From positions 124,001 through 188,000 of the forward strand of contig JAFECG010000024.1 of the NCBI GenBank assembly GCA_018242215.1: 64,000 nucleotides of DNA, given 5' to 3'. Below the pieces are notes generated by a model. It was not told the DNA's origin, did no database searches, and was given only the letters and a program-made list of their open reading frames with translations. Position 1 is the stretch's first letter. Every line of letters begins with the position of its first letter. Positions 8,087 through 15,041 of this stretch are shown here, piece by piece. The stretch is from Pseudomonadota bacterium. Its GTDB lineage: Bacteria > Pseudomonadota > Alphaproteobacteria > Rhizobiales > Hyphomicrobiaceae. The translations under genes were made by a program, and so were the position numbers.

Positions 8087-8842
8087 ATGTACGGTCAATT
8101 CGATGTCATCACACTGATTGCCCTTATCGTCGCCATAGCTGCGATTATCAAGCTCAGAAGCGTTCTGGGCCAGCGCACCGACGAGGACGAGCAACGTGTC
8201 GAGCGCTTGAAAACGCGCGAGCGTGAGGCGGGCCAGCGCGCGGCAGCGGAGGCTGCGTCCGCAGATGTCATCGCGATGCCGCGGCGCGACCGTGAGCCGC
8301 TCCCGTCAGCGCCGGTGCCGGAAGTTGCCGGTCCGAGTGTCGAGGCGCGGATCAGAGCCTATCCCGTGCAGGATCCGGCCATTACGGATGGTCTTCTCGA
8401 TATTGCCAAGCTCGATCCGTCTTTCGAGCCCGACTCGTTCCTTGCCGGTGCGGGCCGCGCCTATGAGATGATCGTTTCAGCCTTTGCCGAAGGCAATCGT
8501 CGGTCTCTCAAGGATCTCTTGAGCAAAGATGTTTATGACGGCTTCACGGCTGCAATTGCAGAGCGCGAAGCCCGCGGCGAGACGATCGAACAGCAGTTCG
8601 TGGGCATCAAGAAATCCGAAATGGTCGAGGCCGAGACTAAGAACGGCATCGCCTATGTAACCGTCCGGTTCGTGAGCGAACTCATATCCGTGACGCGGGA
8701 TAAGGCAGGCGAAGTCATCTCGGGTGATGCGAAAAAGATCAAGGATGTCACCGATATCTGGACGTTCAGCCGGGATATCTCGACAGCGAAGGCGCGTAGC
8801 AATCCTAACTGGCGACTGGTTGCAACACAGGCGCCGAATTAA
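8087..8842 (+). CDS. Tim44-like domain protein
   Basis: The 251-residue product has one N-terminal membrane segment (residues about 5-25, IALIVAIAAIIKL), a charged linker rich in Arg and Glu, and from about residue 95 a Tim44-like domain: LDIAKLDPSFEPDSFLAGA, YEMIVSAFAEGNRRSLKDLL and a C-terminal strand-rich part ending DIWTFSRDISTAKARSNPNW. Alphaproteobacterial members (TimA) are the proposed ancestors of mitochondrial Tim44 and associate with the inner membrane; their bacterial role is not settled. It is transcribed toward mltA, 94 bases away, and lies divergent from fxsA, a conserved arrangement. Confidence 0.9.
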   Translation: MYGQFDVITLIALIVAIAAIIKLRSVLGQRTDEDEQRVERLKTREREAGQRAAAEAASADVIAMPRRDREPLPSAPVPEVAGPSVEARIRAYPVQDPAITDGLLDIAKLDPSFEPDSFLAGAGRAYEMIVSAFAEGNRRSLKDLLSKDVYDGFTAAIAEREARGETIEQQFVGIKKSEMVEAETKNGIAYVTVRFVSELISVTRDKAGEVISGDAKKIKDVTDIWTFSRDISTAKARSNPNWRLVATQAPN

Positions 8843-8936
8843 GCCGCAGTTAAGCAGTTCATGGCTTTCTGAGGGGCGGTGAACGTCCCTATCTAGATCG
8901 TTGAGTTCAGTGTGGGTCGGGCACCGGGGGGCGCCT

Positions 8937-10238
8937 GTGACCGAGTGTGCGTATCACCCAAGTATTCTGAGGGTCAGCCACGTGCTTGTGCTGGCCGCCG
9001 GTCTTTTGTTGCCCCAAATTATCGGACAAAACGGCGGGAGCGTTTTTGCCGCGACCGTTTCTCACGATTCTCAGAGCAAACCCCAGCCCGCCATGACACC
9101 CCGCGCGGTCACGTTCGAGCCGATGGCGTTCAGCGATCTTCCCGGCTGGGCTACAGACGACCATCTGGCGGCATGGAAAGCATTTCTCGCCTCGTGCAAA
9201 CCGGTGCTGAAAGCGGGCGCACGCCCAGCGACGGACGGAGTTGCGGGATCTCCCGAGGCGCTTATCAATATTTGCGCGCAGGCGCTCGCGATGGCGAAGT
9301 CGGTCCGCACGCGAAGCGAAGCGCGGCAATTCTTCGAGGCGAACTTTCAGCCGCACCGCGTGGTCGGCGGCGATCCGGAAGGGTTGCTGACGGGGTATTA
9401 CGAACCACTGATCAAGGGTTCCCGAACGCCAACGCCGGTCTACAAGGTTCCGATCTACCGAAGGCCTCCTGACCTTGTGAACGTCGTCGCGGAAAGCGAG
9501 CGCGGCGCCAAGTCCGGGTCGTTCACCCACCAGCGCAAAACAGAAAAGGGACTCGAGCCGCATCTTACGCGAGAAGAGATCGAGCGCGGCGGGCTTGCCG
9601 GGCACGGCCTCGAGCTTTTGTATCTCAAGGACGAGGTCGACGTTTTCTTCATGCAGGTGCAGGGGTCGGGCCGCATCGAATTGCCAAACGGCGAAAAAGT
9701 GCGCGTGACCTATGACGGTAAAAACGGCTACCCCTATACGTCGATCGGCAAAGCGCTGATCGAAGATGGCAAGCTCACTGCAGACGAGATGTCGCTCAAA
9801 TCGCTCAAGGGGTGGCTGAAGTCTGATAAAGATCGCGCGCAACCCGTCATGTGGAAAAACAAGTCCTACGTTTTCTTTAAGGAGCTTTCGGGCGCGCAGG
9901 CCAAGGCGCCAGTGGGCGTCATGGGCATTCCGCTGCAAACGGGGCGCAGCCTTGCAGTCGATACGAGTTATTACGCGATCGGAACGCCCATTTATGTCGA
10001 CGCGCCGCACATCACGCATGCAACGAAATCCCGCGTTTTTCAGCGTCTGATGGTTGCGCAAGATGTCGGATCGGCGATCAAGGGTACGGAGCGCGGCGAC
10101 ATCTATTTCGGCTCCGGCGATAAAGCGGGGCGGCTCGCGGGTGTCACGAAGCAGCCCGGGCATCTCTACGCGCTGCTGCCCGTCGATGGGGAAAACGTCG
10201 CCGTTCCCGATCCGAAAACCGCGAGCATGGAGCCGTGA
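8937..10238 (+). CDS. mltA: Membrane-bound lytic transglycosylase MltA
   Basis: MltA cleaves the MurNAc-GlcNAc bond of peptidoglycan with formation of anhydroMurNAc. The product has an N-terminal hydrophobic secretion signal (VSHVLVLAAGLLLPQIIG), the MltA domain with GLLTGYYEP and YLKDEVDVFFMQVQGSGRI, and a C-terminal 3D domain with AQDVGSAIKGTERGDIYFGSG that carries the catalytic Asp. The open frame begins with TTG at 8901; I prefer GTG at 8937 because a GGGGGG run lies 4-6 bases upstream and the signal peptide is retained. No lipobox cysteine is obvious. Its last four bases overlap the Smr gene (GTGA), so the two are coupled. Confidence 0.92.
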   Translation: MTECAYHPSILRVSHVLVLAAGLLLPQIIGQNGGSVFAATVSHDSQSKPQPAMTPRAVTFEPMAFSDLPGWATDDHLAAWKAFLASCKPVLKAGARPATDGVAGSPEALINICAQALAMAKSVRTRSEARQFFEANFQPHRVVGGDPEGLLTGYYEPLIKGSRTPTPVYKVPIYRRPPDLVNVVAESERGAKSGSFTHQRKTEKGLEPHLTREEIERGGLAGHGLELLYLKDEVDVFFMQVQGSGRIELPNGEKVRVTYDGKNGYPYTSIGKALIEDGKLTADEMSLKSLKGWLKSDKDRAQPVMWKNKSYVFFKELSGAQAKAPVGVMGIPLQTGRSLAVDTSYYAIGTPIYVDAPHITHATKSRVFQRLMVAQDVGSAIKGTERGDIYFGSGDKAGRLAGVTKQPGHLYALLPVDGENVAVPDPKTASMEP

Positions 10239-10867
10239 AGAAGCCGCAGGGCCGTGGCGGCGGCAAGGGTGGTGATCCGCCCGACGAGGATGATCACGCC
10301 CTATGGCGGCACGCGGCCGCGACGATCGAGCCGCTGAAACGCGCCAAGGGCCGCTTTCACCCGGCCAGCGACGCGGTCAAATCCGATGTTCCTCGGGCGA
10401 AGCCCACAACGGGCGCCGACAAGGCTGTCAAACATCGAAGTCACGCTGTGCATCCCGAACCGCCGCCCGCGCCGCCACGCCGGCCATCGGCTCCGGATCT
10501 GGCGGCCTTCGATCGAAACAATGCGCGCAAAATCCGCGGCGGCCGGCTCGACATCGAAGCACGCGTCGATCTGCACGGTATGCGCCAACACGAGGCGCAT
10601 GCGGCGCTACGCCAGTTTCTTCTGAGCTGCCAGAGCCGCGGCCTACGCTACGTTCTCGTCATCACGGGCAAAGGAAAGGCAATGGCGTCATCGGCGTCTC
10701 ACGTCGGCGAGGCCGATCGCGATCGTGGCGTGTTGAAACGCAACGTGCCCCGCTGGCTCGACGAGCCGGAATTGCGCGCCGTTGTCGTGAGCTTCACCAC
10801 GGCTGCAATTCAGCATGGCGGTGAGGGTGCGATCTATGTCCACCTTCGCGCCAAACACCGAATGTGA
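10235..10867 (+). CDS. Smr (MutS2 C-terminal-like) domain protein
   Basis: Smr domains bind or cut nucleic acids; stand-alone alphaproteobacterial members are poorly characterised. The 210-residue product has a basic, Pro-rich N-terminal 100 residues, then the Smr core: ARVDLHGMRQHEAHAALR, YVLVITGKGK and the GGEGAIYVHLR end. The start is GTG at 10235, overlapping the mltA stop. The pairing mltA-smr is common in Hyphomicrobiales, in some of which a helix-turn-helix gene follows; here the next gene is convergent. Confidence 0.88.
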   Translation: MKKPQGRGGGKGGDPPDEDDHALWRHAAATIEPLKRAKGRFHPASDAVKSDVPRAKPTTGADKAVKHRSHAVHPEPPPAPPRRPSAPDLAAFDRNNARKIRGGRLDIEARVDLHGMRQHEAHAALRQFLLSCQSRGLRYVLVITGKGKAMASSASHVGEADRDRGVLKRNVPRWLDEPELRAVVVSFTTAAIQHGGEGAIYVHLRAKHRM

Positions 10868-10870
10868 AAA

Positions 10871-11383
10871 TCAGAAACACGTTTCCTGCAGCTTTTGAAG
10901 CGCCATGCCGAGACCGATGAGCGAATAGGTGTCGGTGATCGTTGCGCCCGCGTTGGAGGTCGCTGCGACCGTCATTGTGCTGCCTTTGCGCATGGCTTCG
11001 ACGAGTTTCAATTCGCGCGTCGAATCGGAGACGTAAGCGCGATCGCCGGAGCCGAAGAGGCGAAAGCCGGACGGGCTTATCGTCGCCATCCCCGGCGTAT
11101 TCTTTTTGATCGGAAAGCCCATGCGAAAGCTGACCTCGGTGCGAATGCCGTCTTTGGGCCACGCCGAGATATAGGCTCGTGGCGCCTGGCGCTGGGCGTC
11201 GGTCGGAACGCTCGATTTCGGCTCGCTGGTCACGAAGCAGAAGAGATGCGGATCGTTGCCATCCGCCATCAGCGTCCAATCTCCGTAGCTGTTGACACGC
11301 GCGACTTGCTCAGCGGCGCCGGCCGCCAGCGGAACGGCAAGACCGAGAAACAAAACAACGATGCTGCTCGCGAAATTCCGCAT
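10871..11383 (-). CDS. Invasion-associated locus B (IalB) family protein, secreted
   Basis: The 170-residue product has a clear signal peptide (residues 1-23, ending AAGAAEQ) and an IalB domain with the typical YGDWTL, CFVTSEP, FRMGFPIKKN and C-terminal single Cys (LQETCF). Family members were named for a Bartonella invasion locus but are widespread in free-living alphaproteobacteria, so no virulence role is implied. Its ATG directly abuts the stop of the upstream methyltransferase gene, with no base between, so the two form an operon. It is convergent with the Smr gene. Confidence 0.85.
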   Translation of the reverse strand: MRNFASSIVVLFLGLAVPLAAGAAEQVARVNSYGDWTLMADGNDPHLFCFVTSEPKSSVPTDAQRQAPRAYISAWPKDGIRTEVSFRMGFPIKKNTPGMATISPSGFRLFGSGDRAYVSDSTRELKLVEAMRKGSTMTVAATSNAGATITDTYSLIGLGMALQKLQETCF

Positions 11384-11890
11384 TTAAGGCCCCCCTTCGC
11401 CGATCGGGCGATCAGCGAACCGTGCCAGCGATTTGATGCGATCATACATCACGATGGCGCCGGCCATCGCGACATTGACGCAAAAGGCTGTCGGGATCTT
11501 GACGACATAGTCGCAGCGTTCGAGGAGAGGTTCGGATAGCGAGCCGAGTTCGGGCCCGAGCACGTAAGCGGCTCTCAACGGATGGCGGAAGCTCGGAAGA
11601 TCAATCGCGTCTTCCAAAAGCTCGATGCCGACGAGCTTGCAGCCGCCGGGCAGCGCCATGTCATCGAGGGTCGCCCAGTTGTAATGCGGCAAATGGAGCT
11701 GACTTTTCGAGGTGTCGGCATGGGCTTCGATCGCCTTGTAGGTTGCGCCGACGGTGAATGTGAAGCTCGCGCCGAAAGCGTGTGCCGAGCGCATCAGGTT
11801 GCCGAGGTTCAGCGACTTCGACATGCGTTCGGCACCGATGGCGAAATAACCTTTCGGATGCGGCGGCCATGTGGTCGCTTTTCTTGACAT
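11384..11890 (-). CDS. TrmH-family (SPOUT) RNA 2'-O-methyltransferase
   Basis: SpoU/TrmH enzymes methylate ribose 2'-hydroxyls of tRNA or rRNA with S-adenosylmethionine. The three trefoil-knot motifs are visible: NLGNLMRSAHAFGA (motif 1), YVLGPELGSLSEPLLERCD (motif 2) and VNVAMAGAIVMYDR (motif 3). The product is short, 168 residues, lacking the N-terminal substrate-binding domain of RlmB. The open frame extends to 11938, but the ATG at 11890 gives the family-typical MSRKATTWPPHPKG beginning. The target nucleotide is unknown. It is divergent from the oxidoreductase gene 50 bases away. Confidence 0.88.
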   Translation of the reverse strand: MSRKATTWPPHPKGYFAIGAERMSKSLNLGNLMRSAHAFGASFTFTVGATYKAIEAHADTSKSQLHLPHYNWATLDDMALPGGCKLVGIELLEDAIDLPSFRHPLRAAYVLGPELGSLSEPLLERCDYVVKIPTAFCVNVAMAGAIVMYDRIKSLARFADRPIGEGGP

Positions 11891-11940
11891 CGGGCTCCGC
11901 TCGTGTGTGTCAGAGGTATGCAGCGCGTGGGACGTCACAC

Positions 11941-12918
11941 ATGAAGGCAGCTCTTTGCAAGAGCCTAGACGGACCGAAGGGTCTGATCGTCGATACGGTG
12001 CCCGAGCCGACGGCTCGGAAGGGGGAGGCGATCGTTCGGGTTGCGGCAGTCGGTCTCAATTTCGCCGACACGCTGATCACGCGCGGGAAATACCAGTTCA
12101 AGCCGGACTTGCCGTTTTCGCCGGGGGCTGAGATTGCCGGCGTGGTCGAATCACTCGGACCCAACGATCTTGGGATTCACGTGGAACAACCGGTCATGGC
12201 CTATGTGAATTGGGGTGGGGCAGCCGAAAAAGTCGCGGTCGACGTCGGCAAGCTGATCCCGATTCCCGATGGGGTTTCGATGACCATCGCGGCGGGTTTA
12301 TCGGTGACCTATGGCACCGCGATCCACGGACTTGCCGATCGCGGCAGGCTTACGGCCGGGGAGACGGCCGTCGTGACGGGCGCGGCGGGCGGCGCTGGGC
12401 AAGCCGCGGTCGAAATCGCCAAGCTGATGGGTGCGCGCGTCATTGCAGTCGTCTCATCAGTGGAAAAGGCTGCAATCGCAAGGTCGGCGGGGGCCGACGA
12501 GGTCGTTCTTTTTCCGGGGTCGGACCTCAAGACGGCCGTTCGCAACCTGACCGGCGGGAACGGGGCCGACGTCGTCTATGATTGTGTCGGCGGAGAAGCC
12601 TCGGAGCCCCTCGTTCGCGCTCTTGCTTGGCAAGGCCGGTTCCTTGTCGTCGGGTTCGCGGCGGGGGAGATCCCGAAAATTCCGCTTAATCTGCTATTGC
12701 TCCGGGGCGCGGAAATGGCGGGTGTGTTCTGGGGGGAAGCGGTCAAACGCGATCCGGCCGGACATCGCGCGAACATGCAGCGGCTTTTGGCGTGGGTGCA
12801 TGACGGGCGCCTCGTGCCGCGCATCCAGGCGACCTATCCGCTCGAAGATATTGTCCAGGCGCTGGGCGTGCTCGATCGCCGCGAAGCCACCGGGAAAATC
12901 GTCGTGACAATGCCCTGA
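11941..12918 (+). CDS. NADPH:quinone oxidoreductase family protein (MDR, zinc-free)
   Basis: The 325-residue product is a medium-chain dehydrogenase/reductase of the quinone oxidoreductase type: GroES-like N-terminal half with LNFADTLITRGKYQ and PFSPGAEIAGVV, then a Rossmann half with TGAAGGAGQAAVEIAKLMGA (NADPH-binding) and YDCVGGEASEPLVRALAWQG. Zinc-ligand cysteines of alcohol dehydrogenases are absent. I start at the ATG at 11941, where homology begins, rather than upstream in the same frame. Its substrate cannot be named; family members reduce quinones or act on acyl-CoA chains. It is convergent with the phosphodiesterase gene with 6 bases between. Confidence 0.88.
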   Translation: MKAALCKSLDGPKGLIVDTVPEPTARKGEAIVRVAAVGLNFADTLITRGKYQFKPDLPFSPGAEIAGVVESLGPNDLGIHVEQPVMAYVNWGGAAEKVAVDVGKLIPIPDGVSMTIAAGLSVTYGTAIHGLADRGRLTAGETAVVTGAAGGAGQAAVEIAKLMGARVIAVVSSVEKAAIARSAGADEVVLFPGSDLKTAVRNLTGGNGADVVYDCVGGEASEPLVRALAWQGRFLVVGFAAGEIPKIPLNLLLLRGAEMAGVFWGEAVKRDPAGHRANMQRLLAWVHDGRLVPRIQATYPLEDIVQALGVLDRREATGKIVVTMP

Positions 12919-12924
12919 AGCCAC

Positions 12925-13503
12925 CTACCAGCTTGCTTCGCCCCCGCCTTCGTCGGCGAGAAATCCCATGCCGCGCATCGGGAACCGATCTTCTATCCCG
13001 TACGGACCGCCGCCGACGCTCGGGCGCGACGACATCAGCACCGTCCGCCCGACGAAAAAAGGTTCGGAGCGATAGCCGCCATATCGGGACAGGTAGCGGG
13101 CGACGGCGTCGACATTCGTGTGTTTCAAGCGGGCCAGCGTGACATGCGGCTTGAACACGCGCGTTTCGGGTGCGAGGCCGGCATTGCGGGCGGCCTTCTC
13201 GTGCGCGCGGGCCAGCTCCTCAAGCTCGGGCTTCGGCTCGACGGCGGCCCAGATCGCGTGCGGGTCGTCACCTCCGAACACGCCGAGCCCCGACAATCTC
13301 AGTTCGAAGCCGTCCGGTTCAATGCGCGCCAGATTGGCCACGAATTCGCGCGCCTCGGCATTGCCGATGTCGCCCGCGAACCGGAGCGTGATGTGGTAGC
13401 TCTCCGGCGCAATCCAGCGGGCGCCTGGCAAGGGCATCCGCAAGCGATGAAGCTCATCGCAAATCTCGTCGGGAAGCTCGATGGCGGTGAACAAGCGGGG
13501 CAT
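12925..13503 (-). CDS. thpR: RNA 2',3'-cyclic phosphodiesterase (LigT/ThpR, 2H family)
   Basis: ThpR hydrolyses 2',3'-cyclic phosphate ends of RNA to 2'-phosphate. The 192-residue product begins MPRLFTAIELP and has both 2H motifs: YHITLRF near residue 37 and KPHVTLARL near residue 127, each with the His-x-Thr catalytic pair. The end, PYGIEDRFPM, is also family-typical. It is followed on the same strand side by the GDSL esterase gene, 28 bases upstream. Confidence 0.92.
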   Translation of the reverse strand: MPRLFTAIELPDEICDELHRLRMPLPGARWIAPESYHITLRFAGDIGNAEAREFVANLARIEPDGFELRLSGLGVFGGDDPHAIWAAVEPKPELEELARAHEKAARNAGLAPETRVFKPHVTLARLKHTNVDAVARYLSRYGGYRSEPFFVGRTVLMSSRPSVGGGPYGIEDRFPMRGMGFLADEGGGEASW

Positions 13504-13531
13504 TTTTGCTGTCCTTGTTCATGAGCGGGCC

Positions 13532-14239
13532 TCAAGGGGCGGCCGACGCTTTAGAGGCTTGTTTCTGCTCGGCACGCGCGACGAGCGCTTCGACGTCGGG
13601 CAGAATGCGTTTCACGATCTCGGCGACGCCCTTTCCCGTGGGATGCAAACCGTCGGGTTGGGTAAACGACGGATCGAGCGCGACACCCTCGAGAAAAAAC
13701 GGGTAAAGGGGAACGTGGTACTTGGCGGCGAGATCCGCAAAGATGGCGTCGAACTTTTTGGCATAATCATCGCCCCAGTTGTTGGGGGCTTTCATGCCGG
13801 TCAGAAGGACGGGAATATCCTTCGCCTTCAGATCGGCGAGCATCTTGTCGAGATTTTCCCGCGGTATTTTTGGATCGAGGCCACGGAGCGCATCGTTGGC
13901 GCCAAGCTCCATGATGACGGCGTCGGGCTTGGGGCTCAATGCCCAATCGAGACGCTCCACGCCACCGGACGTCGTATCCCCCGAAACTCCCGCATTCACG
14001 ACGGTGACCTTGTGCCCCTTGGCCTCGAGCGCCATCTGAAGCTGCACGGGGAACGATTCGCTGGTTTTGACCCCATAGCCGGCGGTAAGACTGTCTCCGA
14101 AAGCGACGATCGTGATCGGTCGCGACGAATCGGGAGCTGCGGAGGCGGTGTGTGGAGCAATCATCGCAGCAAAGACGATCAGGCGAAGCGCGACTTTCGC
14201 GAACCGGTGCAGGGCAAGGGAAACAACGACGTTCATCAT
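13532..14239 (-). CDS. tesA: Periplasmic GDSL-type arylesterase / lysophospholipase (TesA-like)
   Basis: The 235-residue product has a signal peptide (about residues 1-30, ending MIAPHTASAAP) and the four SGNH hydrolase blocks: AFGDSLTAGYG with the nucleophile Ser, GVSGDTTSGG, ELGANDALRG and DGLHPTGKG with the catalytic Asp and His. It resembles E. coli TesA (thioesterase I/protease I/lysophospholipase L1). I start at 14239, where two ATGs are adjacent; a third lies further upstream in frame. It is divergent from an ABC transporter pair, the same arrangement as tesA/ybbA-ybbP in E. coli, which supports the orthology. Confidence 0.9.
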   Translation of the reverse strand: MMNVVVSLALHRFAKVALRLIVFAAMIAPHTASAAPDSSRPITIVAFGDSLTAGYGVKTSESFPVQLQMALEAKGHKVTVVNAGVSGDTTSGGVERLDWALSPKPDAVIMELGANDALRGLDPKIPRENLDKMLADLKAKDIPVLLTGMKAPNNWGDDYAKKFDAIFADLAAKYHVPLYPFFLEGVALDPSFTQPDGLHPTGKGVAEIVKRILPDVEALVARAEQKQASKASAAP

Positions 14240-14330
14240 TCGGCCCCACACATCACACAATGCCATGAGCTGACGTAGAGCCTCATTGTGAACGGCACAA
14301 GTCCGACAAGACAATCCAAGGCGTTTTAAC

Positions 14331-15041
14331 TTGAGCGAACCGATCATCAAACTCGACGATGTGCATCTGACTTTAACCAGTCGGGCCGGGCCCGTGCACA
14401 TCCTGCGCGGCGTCTCGCTGGCAATCCCACGCGGCCAATCGGCAGCCGTCGTCGGGCCGTCGGGATCCGGGAAGACGTCGCTTTTGATGCTGATGGCCGG
14501 CCTTGAACGGGTAACCCGCGGCCGGATCACGATTTCCGGGCGCGACCTCGGGCCGCTTTCGGAGGACGAGCTTGCCATCCTGCGCGGCGCGGAGATGGGC
14601 ATCGTGTTTCAATCGTTTCACCTCGTGCCAACCATGACGGCACTTGAAAACGTTGCTTTGCCGGGAGAACTGGCAGGCGAAGCCAACGCCGTCGAGATCG
14701 CGCGCGATCTCTTGTCGGAAGTCGGGCTTTCGGCGCGCATCGATCATTTTCCAGCAGAGCTTTCCGGCGGCGAGCAGCAGCGCGTCGCCATTGCGCGGGC
14801 ATTGAGCCGCTCGCCAAATATTCTTTTTGCGGACGAACCGACGGGCAATCTTGACGGGCGGACGGGCAAGCAGATCATCGACCTGCTTTTCGGATTACGC
14901 AAACGGCGCGATGTAACGCTGGTCATCGTCACGCACGACAACAAACTCGCAGCCATGACGGATCGGGTGATCCGCATGGCAGACGGCACGATCGTTGCCG
15001 ATGAGGGCACGGGCTCGGGCATTCATGCGGTGTCGTCGTGA
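14331..15041 (+). CDS. ybbA: ABC transporter ATP-binding protein (YbbA/LolD type)
   Basis: The 236-residue product has Walker A VGPSGSGKTSLL, the Q-loop IVFQSFHLVPTMTALENV, the signature LSGGEQQRVAIARAL and Walker B ILFADEPTGNLD, which places it in the LolD/MacB-like group that powers mechanotransmission rather than transport across the membrane. The start appears to be TTG at 14331. It overlaps the permease gene by 4 bases (GTGA), so the two form one complex. Its function is likely export or extraction of an envelope lipid or lipoprotein-like substrate, as inferred from the family. Confidence 0.92.
   Translation: MSEPIIKLDDVHLTLTSRAGPVHILRGVSLAIPRGQSAAVVGPSGSGKTSLLMLMAGLERVTRGRITISGRDLGPLSEDELAILRGAEMGIVFQSFHLVPTMTALENVALPGELAGEANAVEIARDLLSEVGLSARIDHFPAELSGGEQQRVAIARALSRSPNILFADEPTGNLDGRTGKQIIDLLFGLRKRRDVTLVIVTHDNKLAAMTDRVIRMADGTIVADEGTGSGIHAVSS

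Noticed and set aside
8907-10163. 418-codon open frame on the minus strand opposite mltA
   Set aside because: Shadow frame of a GC-rich gene; Arg/His-rich composition without domain features, while the plus strand encodes a clear MltA.
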